Origin: Pegoplata infirma
Taxonomy: Eukaryota; Arthropoda; Insecta; Diptera; Anthomyiidae
Length of the DNA stretch: 64,000 nucleotides
Reading direction: 5' to 3'
NCBI GenBank assembly: GCA_963921195.1
Contig: OY992537.1
Span: 49,853,943 to 49,917,942 of the forward strand
Part shown: positions 1-12,194 of the stretch, in pieces
Numbering within the stretch: the stretch's first letter is position 1
How the letters are laid out: the number at the start of each line of letters is the position of its first letter
Notes under the pieces: model-generated
What the model saw: the letters and a program-made list of their open reading frames with translations, nothing else
Database searches by the model: none
What the model was told of the DNA's origin: nothing
Position numbers and translations under genes: made by a program

Positions 1-1500
1 AAAAAGTCTCAGATTCTGAGACATTTTTCTTATAGAAAAAGTCTCAGATTCTGAGACATTTTTCTTATGGAAAAAGTCTCAGATTCTGAGACATTTTTCT
101 TATGGAAAAAGTCTCAGATTCTGAGACATTTTTCTTATAGAAAAAGTCTCAGATTCTGAGACATTTTTCTTATAGAAAAAGTCTCAGATTCTGAGACATT
201 TTTCTTATAGAAAAAGTCTCAGATTCTGAGACATTTTTCTTATAGAAAAAGTCTCAGATTCTGAGACATTTTTCTTATAGAAAAAGTCTCAGATTCTGAG
301 ACATTTTTCTTACAGAAAAAGTCTCAGATTCTAAGACATTTTTGTTATAGAAAAAGTATCAGATTCCGAGACATTTTTCTTACAGAAAAAGTTTTAGATA
401 CTGAGACATTTTCCCTAAAGAAAAACTCTCAGAATCTGAGAGATTTTGCTCTTAGAAAAAGTCTAAAATTCTGAGACATTTCTCCTATAGAAAAAGGATC
501 AGATTCTGAAACATTTTTCCCTTAAAAAAGTCTAAAATTCTGAGACATTTTTCATATAGAAAATGGCTCAGCTTCTGAAACATTTTTCCTATAGAAAAAG
601 TCTCAGATTCAGAGACATTTTTCCTACAGAAAAAGTCTCAGATTCTGAGACATTTTTCTTATAGAAAAAAGTCTCAGATTCTGAGACATTTTTCTTATAG
701 AAAAAAGTCTCAGATTCTGAGACATTTTTCTTATAGAAAAAAGTCTCAGATTCTGAGACATTTTTCTTATAGAAAAAAGTCTCAGATTCTGAGACATTTT
801 TCTTATAGAAAAAAGTCTCAGATTCTGAGACATTTTTCTTATAGAAAAAAGTCTCAGATTCTGAGATATTTTTCTTATAGAAAAAAGTCTCAGATTCTGA
901 GACATTTTTCTTATAGAAAAAAGTCTCAGATTCTGAGACATTTTTCTTATAGAAAAAAGTCTCAGATTCTGAGACATTTTTCTTATAGAAAAAAGTCTCA
1001 GATTCTGAGACATTTTTCTTATAGAAAAAAGTCTCAGATTCTGAGACATTTTTCTTATAGAAAAAAGTGTAAGATTCTGAGACATTTTTCTTATAGAAAA
1101 AAGTCTCAGATTCTGAGACATTTTTCTTATAGAAAAAAGTCTCAGATTCTGAGACATTTTTCTTATAGAAAAAAGTCTCAGATTCTGAGACATTTTTCTT
1201 ATAGAAAAAGGCTCAGATTCTGAAAAAATTTTCCTGTAGAAAAAGTCTCAGATTCTGCGAATTTGTTTCCATAAAAGAAGTCTCAGATTCAGTGGAATTT
1301 TTTCCTATTTAAAAAAATGTTAGATTCTGAGACAATTTTCTTATAGAAAAAGTCTCAGATTCTGAGACATTTTTCTTACAGAAAAAATTATAGATTCGGA
1401 GACATTTTTTCCTATAGAAAAAGATTTAGTTTCAGAGACATTTTTCCTACAGAAAAAATCTTAGATTTTGAGCCAATTTTTCTATAGAAAATATCTCAGA
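1..1500. repeat. Palindromic satellite, 35/36-bp units
   Basis: Tandem array whose unit centres on the palindrome GTCTCAGATTCTGAGAC, followed by ATTTTTCTTATAG and an A run. Units are 35 bp and nearly identical from 1 to about 330, diverged from about 330 to 620, 36 bp and nearly identical from about 620 to 1205, and diverged again to 1500. The extra A in the 36-bp block makes the unit a multiple of three, so the minus strand shows a 12-residue repeating open frame that is an artefact. The same family recurs at 32.2, 51.5-53, 58.2 and 63.1-64 kb. Confidence 0.95.
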
Positions 1501-1937
1501 TTGTAAATAATCGAAGTGCAAGTCATGGCATACCTTCCTTGTTGGTGAACGAGTTTTTTTTTACAAATTTCTTTTTTAAAACAAGTTTTTGTATGAGAGT
1601 ATATGTTTCTGTATGTATATTTACAAAAAAAATACATTTGCGGTTTTTGTTTATGAATTCCGTTTTATTTATATGTATATGTGTCATATTTTGTCGCTGT
1701 GTTTGTAGTGGCCAATAACAACAAAACAGACAACTGATAAAGATACTCCAGCGGAAATTATACTTATAAATGTATGTATGTTGGTATACTCAGAGAGAAT
1801 CGACTAAGGTAATTATTTTTATTCCCACCACTTTTTTAAAGATGATGAGTATAAGAGTTCAAAAGCCTAATACAGAAGTCTAATAAAACGTCCGTTTAAT
1901 AGGTTAAAATGTTCCTCAAATATTTTCCTTATAAAAT
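1501..1937. other. AT-rich stretch, nothing recognised
   Basis: Between the satellite and the assembly gap. No open frame, inverted repeat or known repeat family was recognised here. Confidence 0.6.
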
Positions 1938-2137
1938 NNNNNNNNNNNNNNNNNNNNNNNNNNNNNNNNNNNNNNNNNNNNNNNNNNNNNNNNNNNNNNN
2001 NNNNNNNNNNNNNNNNNNNNNNNNNNNNNNNNNNNNNNNNNNNNNNNNNNNNNNNNNNNNNNNNNNNNNNNNNNNNNNNNNNNNNNNNNNNNNNNNNNNN
2101 NNNNNNNNNNNNNNNNNNNNNNNNNNNNNNNNNNNNN
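1938..2137. other. Assembly gap (200 N)
   Basis: A run of exactly 200 N, probably a placeholder of arbitrary size between contigs. Reading frames that appear to cross it have no meaning. Confidence 1.
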
Positions 2138-2632
2138 CGGAATTTGTTTGTATGGTAAAAAACTTTTTCTTCCGATTTTGAATATCAGGGAAAATATTTA
2201 TTTTACTAAGCCTCGAACTTATGTGGTACAAGCTCGAGGCTAATCGGATTAAATTAACCTGTGGTGCCCGGCGATCAAAGTTTTGGATATTTGAAAATTA
2301 AAAAATATATATATAATGCGCTGAACACAAATCTAAAACCGTTTTTAAAAAATCTCAAAATTTCTTAAAAAGGTGGAAAAAGGGGAAAAGGTGTACTTTT
2401 GTAATTTTATTTCCTGAAAAAGTTTTATAGAAACTACAAATTTGTAATGTAGAATCATCTGAAAAGAAAAAAATATCTTGAAAAGTACTTTTTGGAAATT
2501 CCGTTTCTAAGGGGACAAAAAGGGGTAAAATAGAGTAAGTTGGTACTTTTTTTTAATGGTCATAGAAACTTGAAATCCGAAAAAACTACTTTTTGAAAAA
2601 GAAACCAAAAATTCAATAAAAAAGGCATTTAA
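2138..2632. repeat. Diverged copy of the 145-bp repeat body
   Basis: Phrases such as 'gggtaaaa...gtacttttg...atagaaacttgaaat' match the tandem units at 35950-36890, so this is a diverged fragment of the same repeat body. It ends at the TTAA of the piggyBac-like shell. Confidence 0.5.
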
Positions 2633-4414
2633 CCCTTTCCGGGGCACTACATGAAATTGGTAAAACCAAACAAAATTTTTATTTTATTTTATTAATTACT
2701 AGCTATACCCGGTCCGCGTTGCTGGCCCTAAGAAAAAAACTATTTTATATTGCATCTTAATTTAAATATAGTGTCAGACAAAATTAAAGCACGGGTCCGG
2801 GCCCAGCTAGTAACCTTTGGTTCCACCCTCAGTTAGCACTATCTATAGAGAAATCTTAACAAAATCGGTTCAGCCGTTTTTGCGTGATTTCGAAACAGAC
2901 AGACATAACGTTAAGTATAGGGGCATGTAATTTAACGCATTTTTATCGAATCTTGATAGTCTAAAGTTCCATGCTGCATCCTCGATTAGTACTATCTGTG
3001 CTGCAAGTTTCATTGACATCAGTTTTATAGTTTTTGTGTGATTGCGAAACAGGAGGAAATAACTTTTTATTTATGAAAAAACGGGAGTGATATTGTAAAC
3101 CCTTTTGCCGAATCGCGCTATACAAATGACCTACAGTTCCCGCTCGGTTAGTTCTATCAGTAGTGACAGATTCGGCTTATCCGTTTTTGCGTGATTTCAC
3201 AACAGGCAGATATAACGTTCAGTATAAAACAAAGGGGCTTGTCAATTTACGCCTCTTTGTTCAATCGTGGTCAGTATAGTACTGAGGGCGTTGCAATTTT
3301 GATCCCTTTTTCTAATAACGATCTTATATGGCCTACATATGTACTTGGTTAGCACTGTATGTAGTGAAAATGTCAAGAGAATCGGTTCAGCTGTTTTTGT
3401 GTGATTGCGAAACAGGTAGACAATGTCCAGTATAGTACAAAGGGGCGTAGCATTTTACGCCCCTTTTTCCAATCGTAGTATAACATGGCCTATAGTTCCG
3501 CACTCGGTCAATACTATCAGTGCTGAAAATTTAATTAAAATTAAATCAAGAGTTTTTGCGTTATTGCGGAGCATGCAGAAATAATATTCAATTCAATACA
3601 AAGGGGCATGGCATTTTACGCCCATTTATCCGATCACGCTCTAATTCGGCACACAGTTAGTACTTGGTTAGTACTATCGTTGGTCAAAATTTCATCAAAA
3701 TCGGTCCAGCCGTTTTTTATATATAGATGTCATTAGTGGTGCAATGTAAAAATTAGATTTTGCCCATCCCTCCGCCCACTGGCAAAAAAGCATGGCATTT
3801 TACGCCCATTTGTCCGATCACGCTCTTATTTGGCATATAGTTTGTACATCGTTAGTGCTATCTTTGGTTTAAATTTCATCAAAATCGGTCCATCCGTTTT
3901 TTATATACAGATGTCTTTAGTGGTGCAATGTAAAAATTCGATTTTGCCACGCCCTTCCGCCCACACGCAAAAAATTAGAAATCTGACTAAACAGTGTCAC
4001 TTCCTAGGCTATTCTGAATATTTCCTGAAAATTTCATCAAGATCGGTCCAGCCATTTTTGCGTCCATAAGGAACATACATACTATAGCCGTTTTTTGCAT
4101 TATTGAAATAACTTTCTATTCAATACAAAGTTGCATGGCATTTTACGCTACTTTGTCCGATGACGCTCAAATTTGGCACATAGTGAGTACTCAGTTAGTG
4201 CTATCTTTGGAATAAATTTCATTAAAATTGGTCCACCCGTTTTTTATATATAGGTCATTAGTGGTGGAATGCAAAAATTGGATTTTGCCACGCCCCTCCG
4301 CCCACAGACGGAAAATCAAAAATCCGACTTGACAGTGTTACTCACCAGGCTATTCTAAATATTCCCTGAAAATTTCATCAAGATCGGTCAAGCCGTTTTC
4401 GAGTCCATACGGAA

Positions 4415-5833
4415 CATACATACATACATACATACATACATACATACATACATACATACATACATACATACATACATACATACATACATACATACATACA
4501 TACATACATACATACATACATACATACATACATACATACATACATACATACATACATACATACATACATACATACATACATACATACATACATACATACA
4601 TACATACATACATACATACATACATACATACATACATACATACATACATACATACATACATACATACATACATACATACATACATACATACATACATACA
4701 TACATACATACATACATACATACATACATACATACATACATACATACATACATACATACATACATACATACATACATACATACATACATACATACATACA
4801 TACATACATACATACATACATACATACATACATACATACATACATACATACATACATACATACATACATACATACATACATACATACATACATACATACA
4901 TACATACATACATACATACATACATACATACATACATACATACATACATACATACATACATACATACATACATACATACATACATACATACATACATACA
5001 TACATACATACATACATACATACATACATACATACATACATACATACATACATACATACATACATACATACATACATACATACATACATACATACATACA
5101 TACATACATACATACATACATACATACATACATACATACATACATACATACATACATACATACATACATACATACATACATACATACATACATACATACA
5201 TACATACATACATACATACATACATACATACATACATACATACATACATACATACATACATACATACATACATACATACATACATACATACATACATACA
5301 TACATACATACATACATACATACATACATACATACATACATACATACATACATACATACATACATACATACATACATACATACATACATACATACATACA
5401 TACATACATACATACATACATACATACATACATACATACATACATACATACATACATACATACATACATACATACATACATACATACATACATACATACA
5501 TACATACATACATACATACATACATACATACATACATACATACATACATACATACATACATACATACATACATACATACATACATACATACATACATACA
5601 TACATACATACATACATACATACATACATACATACATACATACATACATACATACATACATACATACATACATACATACATACATACATACATACATACA
5701 TACATACATACATACATACATACATACATACATACATACATACATACATACATACATACATACATACATACATACATACATACATACATACATACATACA
5801 TACATACATACATACATACATACATACATACAT
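4415..5833. repeat. (CATA)n microsatellite, about 1.42 kb
   Basis: About 355 copies of the tetranucleotide CATA in one run with no interruption that I can see. It lies where related Helitron copies would be expected to carry a short tetranucleotide tract near the 5' end, so it is probably an extreme expansion. Because 4 is coprime to 3 and the unit has no stop, three minus-strand frames stay open as Met-Tyr-Val-Cys repeats; these are not genes. Confidence 0.98.
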
Positions 5834-5847
5834 CCATTTTTATATAT

Positions 5848-7732
5848 GGGGCATTCCATGTGAAATCAGACACTTTGAAAAACTTTTTTTTTAGATTTTC
5901 CCAATTTGTTTACAGTTTTCAGTACCCTTCGAAAACTCCTTCGTGGTAAATTTTCAGATTTTTTTGATGACCCGTTCAAAAGATATCGAATTTTGAAAAA
6001 TTGGTAGTTTGTTCCTTTACTCAAACTTCTTTTAATCATAACTTCTTCAATAATGGTCCAAATTTCAATTTTTTTTTTTTAAATTTTTGTTGTTTTACGT
6101 ACTTTAAAAAAAAAAATCTTAAAAGCGCTCTAGTATGCGATTTTTAAGTTTTAAAATTTAAATCTCATTTTTGAAATCGTACAAATTTTTTGCCCAGGAG
6201 GATCGTGGGATAACGATTATTACTATTATTTAATTTTTTTTTTTAAAATTTTATTGTAATTTTCAAATGTTAAAATCATTTCTACTGCTCCAATGGTGCC
6301 TCATAGAGGGGTCCTTTATAAGACCGACCCCCATTAATTTTTACGTCTTAACATTTCTTTGGAACAAACTAATACCCTATCTCCAATTTCTAAGGGGGCT
6401 CCCACACAAAACGACATTTTTTTAAATTTGTTCCAACCGCTCTAACTGCCCTAATAGTGCCCTTAGAGCAACAAAATGTATGACCGACCCACAATATTTT
6501 TTTAGTCCAAACATTTTCTCTGAACACACCTACCCTCTATCTTTAACTGTTAAGGCGGTCCCCATACAATTTTTTTTTATTTTTTGTAAATTTGTTTTAT
6601 TTAATCAGCTTCTACCGGTCCAATGGTGCATCCGAGAGGGGTCATTAGTGAGACCGCCCCCCATTTATTTTTACCCTACAACATTTTTTCAAAATATACC
6701 TACGCCCTATCTCAACTCCCTAAGTAGGCTCCCATAAAAATAACAGTTGGAGCAAATTTTATAAAAATGTAATTTTGTATGGGAGCCTACTTAGGGAGTG
6801 GAGATAAGGCGTAGGTATGTTTTAAAAAAATGTTGTAGGGTAAAAATAAATGGGGGTCGGTCTCACTAATGACCCCTCTCGGACGCACCATTGGACCGGT
6901 AGAAGCTGATTAAATAAAACAAATTTACAAAAAATAAAAAAAAATGTATGGGGACCGCCTTAACAGTTAAAGATAGAGGGTAGGTGTGTTCAGAGAAAAT
7001 GTTTGGACTAAAAAAATATTGTGAGTCGGTCATACATTTTGTTGCTCTAAGGGCACTATTAGGGCAGTTAGATCGGTTGGAGCAAATTTAAAAAAATGTC
7101 GTTTTGTGTGGGAGCCCCCTTAGAAATTGGAGATAGGGTATTAGTTTGTTCCAAAGAAATGTTAAGACGTAAATATTAATGGGGGTCGGTCTTATAAAGG
7201 ACCCCTCTATGACACACCATTGGAGCAGTAGAAATGATTTTAAGATTGGAAAATTACAATAAAATTTTTTCAAAAAATTTAAAAAAAATAGTAATAATCG
7301 TTATCCCACGATCCTCCTGGGCAAAAAATTTGTAGAATTGATAGAAGTTTTACACAAACAAATTTCAAAAAAATCGAAGAGTACAAACATTTTCAAAAAT
7401 GAGATTTAAATTTTAAAACTTAAAAATCGCATATTAGAGCGCTTTTAAGAATTTTTTGGGATTTTTTTTTAAAAAGTACGTTAAAAAAACAAAAATTTTG
7501 AAAAAACCAATTTGAAATTTGGACCATTATTGAAGAAGTTATGATTAAAAGAAGTTTGAGTAAAGGAACAAACTACCAATTTTTCAAAATTATATATCTT
7601 TTGAACGGGTCATCAAAAAATCTGAAAATTTACCACGAAGGAGTTTTCGAAGGGTACTAAAAACTGTAAACAAATTGGGGAAATCTAAAAAAAAAAGTTT
7701 TTCAAAGTGTCCGATTTCACATGGAATGCCCC
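5848..7732. mobile_element. 1.9-kb fold-back element sharing arms with the 14.4-kb transposon
   Basis: A near-perfect hairpin with tips GGGGCATTCCATGTGAAATC on both ends and its centre near 6765. ATATAT lies on each side (5842-5847 and 7733-7738), a possible 6-bp target duplication, though the site is itself AT-repetitive. The outer part of each arm is unique to this element. The inner part (about 6255-7245) consists of the 'gaccgacccccatt...aacattttc' units also found in the TIRs of the 14396-17731 element. No coding frame is seen. It sits inside the 5' end of the Helitron. Confidence 0.85.
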
Positions 7733-8319
7733 ATATATAGATAGATGGTAATTTAATGAAAAAAATGTATTCAAAAAAAAAAATGTTGTCCTTCAAGGAT
7801 TCTGCGAAAGAATGTGTTATGATAATCATACCACCACGCATAAAAGGTTGGTTTTATTTATAAAATTCAGTGAAAAAACATATTTTATAATATAATTAAT
7901 TCAAATTTTTAGCAACAAAATTTTAATAATAAAGTATCACACAGTTTTGTGTACGACAATTAATAAATTTTGGGAAACACTTTTGACACTTCACTGACGC
8001 ACTTTTTTTGCCAATATAAAACATCTCTTAATATTTCTTTCTCTCACTTGATATAATTTTTTTAAATAATATTATCTTAAAATTACATGTTTAATCGATA
8101 TTTAAATAATACTAGTGCGTACTAAATTTATAAAAAAATAATTAATAAGTGGTATGGTTTTTATACCTCCGCCCCGGAAAGAGTTAAAGTGTTAAAATGT
8201 TGTACAAATATTTTTTGCATATAATTTCACTAGGGGCCTGTAAAGGCAGAAAGTTCATCTGGCCTATGGAAAATGCTTAAAAAATTTAAGTTGTAAAATT
8301 ACCCAATATTATATATTGA

Positions 8320-9569
8320 ATAGGTTTATTCCAGCTCGAGGTTATTATTTCCTTTACTAATTAAAACTATGATATTCTCATAGAATACTTTTCAAGCAGA
8401 TTATTTTTCTGTTTTTTAATTTATTTATGTTGGTCATTTTTGCAAGACTTAGTCGACACGTGTTTTGGAATATGTCTGATTACGTTGTCAATACTATTTA
8501 GCAAATATAAAAACCCTATACTATAAGTGGCAAAGGGAATTTAAATGAAAATCGCTAAAGTTCACACAAAAATATTAATACATATTGAACTCTACTATTA
8601 TTGAGAATTAGAAGAAGAAAATTGTACAATACAATCATGATATAAATTAAATATTTTTTTTTGTTGGTTATTTGACCAACGTGATTGTAATTGTACAATT
8701 TTCTTCTTCTATTATTCAATGAGGGTAGAGTTAAATATCTAATAATATTTTTGTTTAAACATAAGCGATTTGACATTTAAATTCCCTGTGTAATTGTAGT
8801 TTAAAGTTCCCGAGTAAAAATAAACATATATAACAATATATAACTTGATACAAACATAATAAAATATATATGATTATATATCCCGTGAGGTATTTTCTAA
8901 TTTTTTTTAATGCAGTCATATGTTGTAATATATAATTTAATCATGATTCGGATTAAAAGGTATACGGTTGATATAAATATATGAAATAATATTAGGGCCA
9001 ATACAAAATTTGTTTTTCTGTATAATTTAATATAAAATTATATATATCTTATTCTGTTCCATATATAAATGTTTCCAATTAAATGTTTCCAATTAACCAA
9101 AAATGTTCTAAGTTTTTTAAGCAAAGTATAAGAAACTTTTAAAATGTTCCTAAACATTTCCTTGTTAGGGTTATGTATATCACCTATCTGGTTCGAAGCG
9201 TACCCAAACATTTTTTTTATTTTTGAAAATTATATGTTTGGTGAATGTATCGTTGACCTGTGGTGTAACTCATCCAAACCAAAACAAACCAAGACTTTTT
9301 TATGTTTTTATGCAAGTAGATCTAATTGGATCCAATGAAATATGGCAATGTCTGGTCAAAACTCGGATGAAATCGAATCATATTTTATACAAGTTGATCT
9401 TTTTTAATGCAAAAATATCCACCATTATTCGGATTAAATTGCGTATAAATATATATTGTGTTATATATCATTATGTATTGCATCATATAAAAATTTTTAC
9501 TCGGGTTGTTATATTTGCTAAATAGTCTTGACAATGGAATCTGATAATTTCCGAAACACATTTCGACTA
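8320..9569. repeat. CTCGAG-family fold-back, right side cut
   Basis: Contains 'ccagctcgaggttattattt', 'gcaagacttagtcgacacg' and 'gacaatggaatct', as in the complete hairpin at 30627-31180. It is interrupted by the CCCGAGT element and its right arm is cut at 9569/9570 by the next inverted-repeat element. An inner palindrome around 8590-8780 (cttctaattctcaat type) forms part of its loop. Confidence 0.7.
8809..9505. mobile_element. CCCGAGT-tipped element, copy 1
   Basis: 697 bp with inverted tips CCCGAGTAAAAAT / ATTTTTACTCGGG and TT on both sides. A closely similar copy lies at 37755-38447. Inside, one frame happens to be open in both copies, but it begins mid-element and is not conserved at its ends. 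The superfamily is unknown to me. The surrounding CTCGAG repeat reads through the site with a single TT in other copies, supporting a 2-bp target duplication. Confidence 0.8.
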
Positions 9570-10244
9570 ACAAGGAAGGTCTCCCTGGTGACACCCGCCG
9601 ATCTTTATGGAATTGGTTTTATTTTGTAGAGCAGGAAAAATAAAAGGACACGTATTTTTTTTAGCGGCCCAAATTCATATTTTGGGGGTGAAATTGAGGG
9701 GGAGGAAACGGTAATTTTTCAGTTTTTTGCGTTTATCTCCTATATTATACAAAGAAACCTAGTCATGTTACATACCAAATGAAAGGTCTTTGAAAAACCT
9801 ATCTTCGTGTGCAAGGAACGTGTCCAAACATGCACAACTTTTTGTCATATTGAGTAAAATGCCAAAATTTTAGGACATTTTCCTTAATAAGTCGAAAAAT
9901 ATTAACTTCTTTGGCCCGTTACACAGTGGGAAAAAACACCAATCTGGGAGGAAAAAAATCATATCTTCCAAACTATTGGTCTGATCCGATAACAATACTT
10001 GGAGATTTTATAGCTAATGATATGAGCTTTTTATATAATGAATAATAAGAAACTGTTTTTCAATACAGGGTGCCCCAAAAGGTGTTATATACGACTACCT
10101 CAGGAGTATTTTTTTTTGGTACCTGTTAGCTGTGGAAAATTATGTTTAAAATAAGAATTTTATACTTTTTGAAAAGTAAATGGGGTTATCAAATATTGTA
10201 AGTGAAATCTGATAACATTTGGACATATACCCTACATCCAGCAT

Positions 10245-10918
10245 ATAACTAAAATAGGAGTCTTAGCACCTGATTGCATAAGCATATACGAATTTTTAGT
10301 TAACCTTTTGTCAATGTATAGTGCCATTGCCTCTTCTGGTGTGTATTATGTCGGTGCTTCAGAGGGGTAAAATACGTTTTTTTTCATCTTTGTAGCCTTT
10401 TTTGGTGTTTTTTTTAATTTCATCTAATAATTGGGCTGCATCTCTCTTTCCAGATTTGTACAGACTTACTTTCGTGGCGACCAATAATTATTCCTTGATG
10501 TTATTTTGTACAAGATCCGAAACACGGCTCCTCTTGGATTTTTTGTCGTTTCTAAAAATGTCTTCAAAGGACGCCCTCGAGGTTGTGACGGTCCTGGTTC
10601 TTCGTCTTCTACTAGAAAATCTATATTTTTATTTTACCATATATTGTAATGATTTTCAAAACTATATAAATTGCGAGAAACACTGGCCCATCTACATTTA
10701 AATTTACTACATAAATCTCGCACACTAACAGTTAGTTTTTTATAGCTATCATTCTCGTTGCAGATGTTATTTCTAAGTTTGGACAAGATATAATTAATAA
10801 CTGTTGAGTTCCGATCAGAAGCACTGTCGCATTTACGCCAAACTTCAAATATCTCTCTCCGTTGAAATGACATGTCAAACAAATTTAAAAAAACCAAAGA
10901 GTTTATTAACCAATTCAA
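10245..10918 (-). pseudogene. Decayed transposon-borne gene, unnamed family
   Basis: One frame runs from 10918 to a stop at 10466-10468 with a single internal TAA at 10634-10636. It reads as a plausible soluble protein: a likely start MSFQRREIFEVWRKC, a basic middle (LCSKFKCRWASVSRN), then an acidic linker and a GRPLKTFLE box. Downstream in other frames come SGKRDAAQLLDEI and, after another shift, EEAMALYIDKRLTKN with further stops. At least one nonsense change and two frameshifts are therefore visible. From memory the boxes resemble unnamed repetitive insect proteins, possibly the same group as the gene at 15.5 kb. Function is unknown. It lies inside an inverted-repeat element, so a transposon role is inferred. 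Confidence 0.45.
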
Positions 10919-11841
10919 ATGATAGTATTAAATTTATTATTATTTATAACAATATTTTTATTAAGCATTTTTTCACCAACTGAATGCGACTTAAATCGGC
11001 TATTTAAAAATCATAAAATCAAAAATAATTTTAATTCAGCACGAACTTTTTTCAAGATTTCGACGCTCTACTATGTTAAAAACAAATTACTGACAATCCT
11101 TCGCGATTCTCAACATATACGTTAGTCGCGTTCATCGCTGCCTAGGTTTAGAATTATAATTATTGAAGGACCAAAATTACAAAAATAATTTTAAGAAATC
11201 GCTACGCAGGCCTACGCAGCTAATTTTTTGAATAATAATACTTCATTATATGTAGAATAATCTATAATTAAAGATTAAGCAGCATCTGATAGCGTTTTTT
11301 TTGTAGCTCCATAAGAATTTAAACAAGTTAAAAAAAACGTTGTTTATGTAATTCGTTACGAGGGAGCCTTCGCAAAACAGATAACGTATGGAAATTTATA
11401 CATAATATACCTAATAGCACCATTTAAAAGAAATCAAACACTTGGTAGGTAACGGCTTACCCCTTTCGATACACGGCGATGACAAGTTTACTATTATAAA
11501 CAATTAACTGTGAGAGCCCAATAAATTGTCAACATTTGATACACTGAAAGAATTATTGTTCATAATATCTATGAACATTTTTCATAAAACCAAATTTATA
11601 GAATCTATGATACAATTCATTGGCTGAATGAATATTCATTAGTATTGTGAAGTATTTCATAGAATTTTATTCATAGATTTTGTAAGATTCATAGAAAAAA
11701 TTCATAGAAAAAAATGCCATCAATAATTTTTTAATAATTAAAATAATGTTACAATAATTATATAATTTGAATAAATATATTAAAAAAAATATAAAAAATT
11801 AAAAAAAAAACATAAAAACATAAAAAAAAAAAAAAAAAATT

Positions 11842-11918
11842 GCTGACCTGGCGGGGTTCGAACCCAAAACCTACCAGCTGGGAAATTTACAATCGACGCC
11901 TTAGCTATCAGCGCCACC
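11842..11918 (-). other. tRNA-like sequence (degenerate)
   Basis: On the minus strand there is an A-box-like TAGCTAAGGCG and a B-box GGTTCGAACCC with a paired GGG/CCC T-arm. The acceptor stem does not close, so this is a tRNA-derived fragment or SINE-head-like piece, not a functional tRNA gene. It lies in one half of the MITE at 11542-12469. Confidence 0.45.
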
Positions 11919-12127
11919 AAAGGAGGAAAACCTCGCCAACTAACACTTAGTTTTGTAATGTTCGTTATTTTTTTTGCAAATACACAAAGATTTTGTTTGA
12001 AAGATTTTGTTTGTAGAAATATACAAACACACACACAGATTTTTGCAGAGCATTGTGGCAGAGCATAGAAACAAACTCAATATGTCAAAGCAGAAAATGG
12101 ATTTTAAGTGTTATAACTTGTTTATTT

Positions 12128-12194
12128 ACTTTAGCTCAGTGGTTAGAGACTAAGCTTCACGAACAAGTGGTTTTGTGTTCGAATCTCGGTGGGG
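12128..12194 (+). other. tRNA-like sequence (degenerate)
   Basis: Has a good D-arm and A box (TAGCTCAGTGGTTAGAGA) and a B-box-like TGTTCGAATCT, but the T-arm and acceptor stem pair poorly. It is opposite in orientation to the tRNA-like piece at 11842-11918 in the other half of the same MITE. Confidence 0.45.

Larger units (their letters stand above)
2699..7741 (-). mobile_element. Helitron-like element, minus strand
   Basis: Read on the minus strand it starts TCTATATATAAAAATG at 7741 and ends CTAG at 2699, between a host A and T, as Helitrons do. A GC-rich imperfect hairpin (GGCCAGCAACGCGGACCGGG) lies just before the CTAG end. The body from about 2760 to 4400 holds diverged tandem units of roughly 160-210 bp containing 'tcggttcagccgtttttgcgtg' and 'ggcattttacgcccc', also found in the plus-strand copy at 40 kb. 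No Rep/helicase frame is present, so it is non-autonomous. A (CATA)n array and a fold-back lie near its 5' end. Confidence 0.6.
2633..8183. mobile_element. piggyBac-like element shell, filled with other repeats
   Basis: Left end TTAA|CCCTTTCCGGGGC (TTAA at 2629-2632) and right end GCCCCGGAAAGAG|TTAA (TTAA at 8184-8187) form a 13-bp inverted repeat with one mismatch. A TTAA target and CCC-starting tips are the signature of the piggyBac superfamily. No transposase frame is visible. The interior is mainly a Helitron insertion (2699-7741), itself hit by a fold-back. The 7742-8183 remainder is AT-rich. It is inferred to be a short non-autonomous element before those insertions. Confidence 0.6.

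Noticed and set aside
624..1193. 189-codon minus-strand frame of a 12-residue repeat (MSQNLRLFSIRK)
   Set aside because: Produced by the 36-bp satellite unit being divisible by three; the 35-bp block next to it is not open.
1..1500. CRISPR-like appearance of regular palindromic repeats
   Set aside because: Units are contiguous with no unique spacers, and the genome is eukaryotic; this is satellite DNA.
1909..2231. Open frames crossing the N gap
   Set aside because: Most of the residues are undetermined.
4350..5873. Three long minus-strand open frames of Met-Tyr-Val-Cys repeats
   Set aside because: They are the three readings of a pure (TGTA)n microsatellite that lacks a stop codon.
9144..9525. 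Open frame also seen at 38117-38464
   Set aside because: Conserved only because both lie in copies of the same non-coding CCCGAGT element; ends differ and no domain is evident.
10919..11125. 68-codon frame with a hydrophobic, signal-like N-terminus
   Set aside because: AT-rich composition favours such residues; inside a decayed element with no supporting context.
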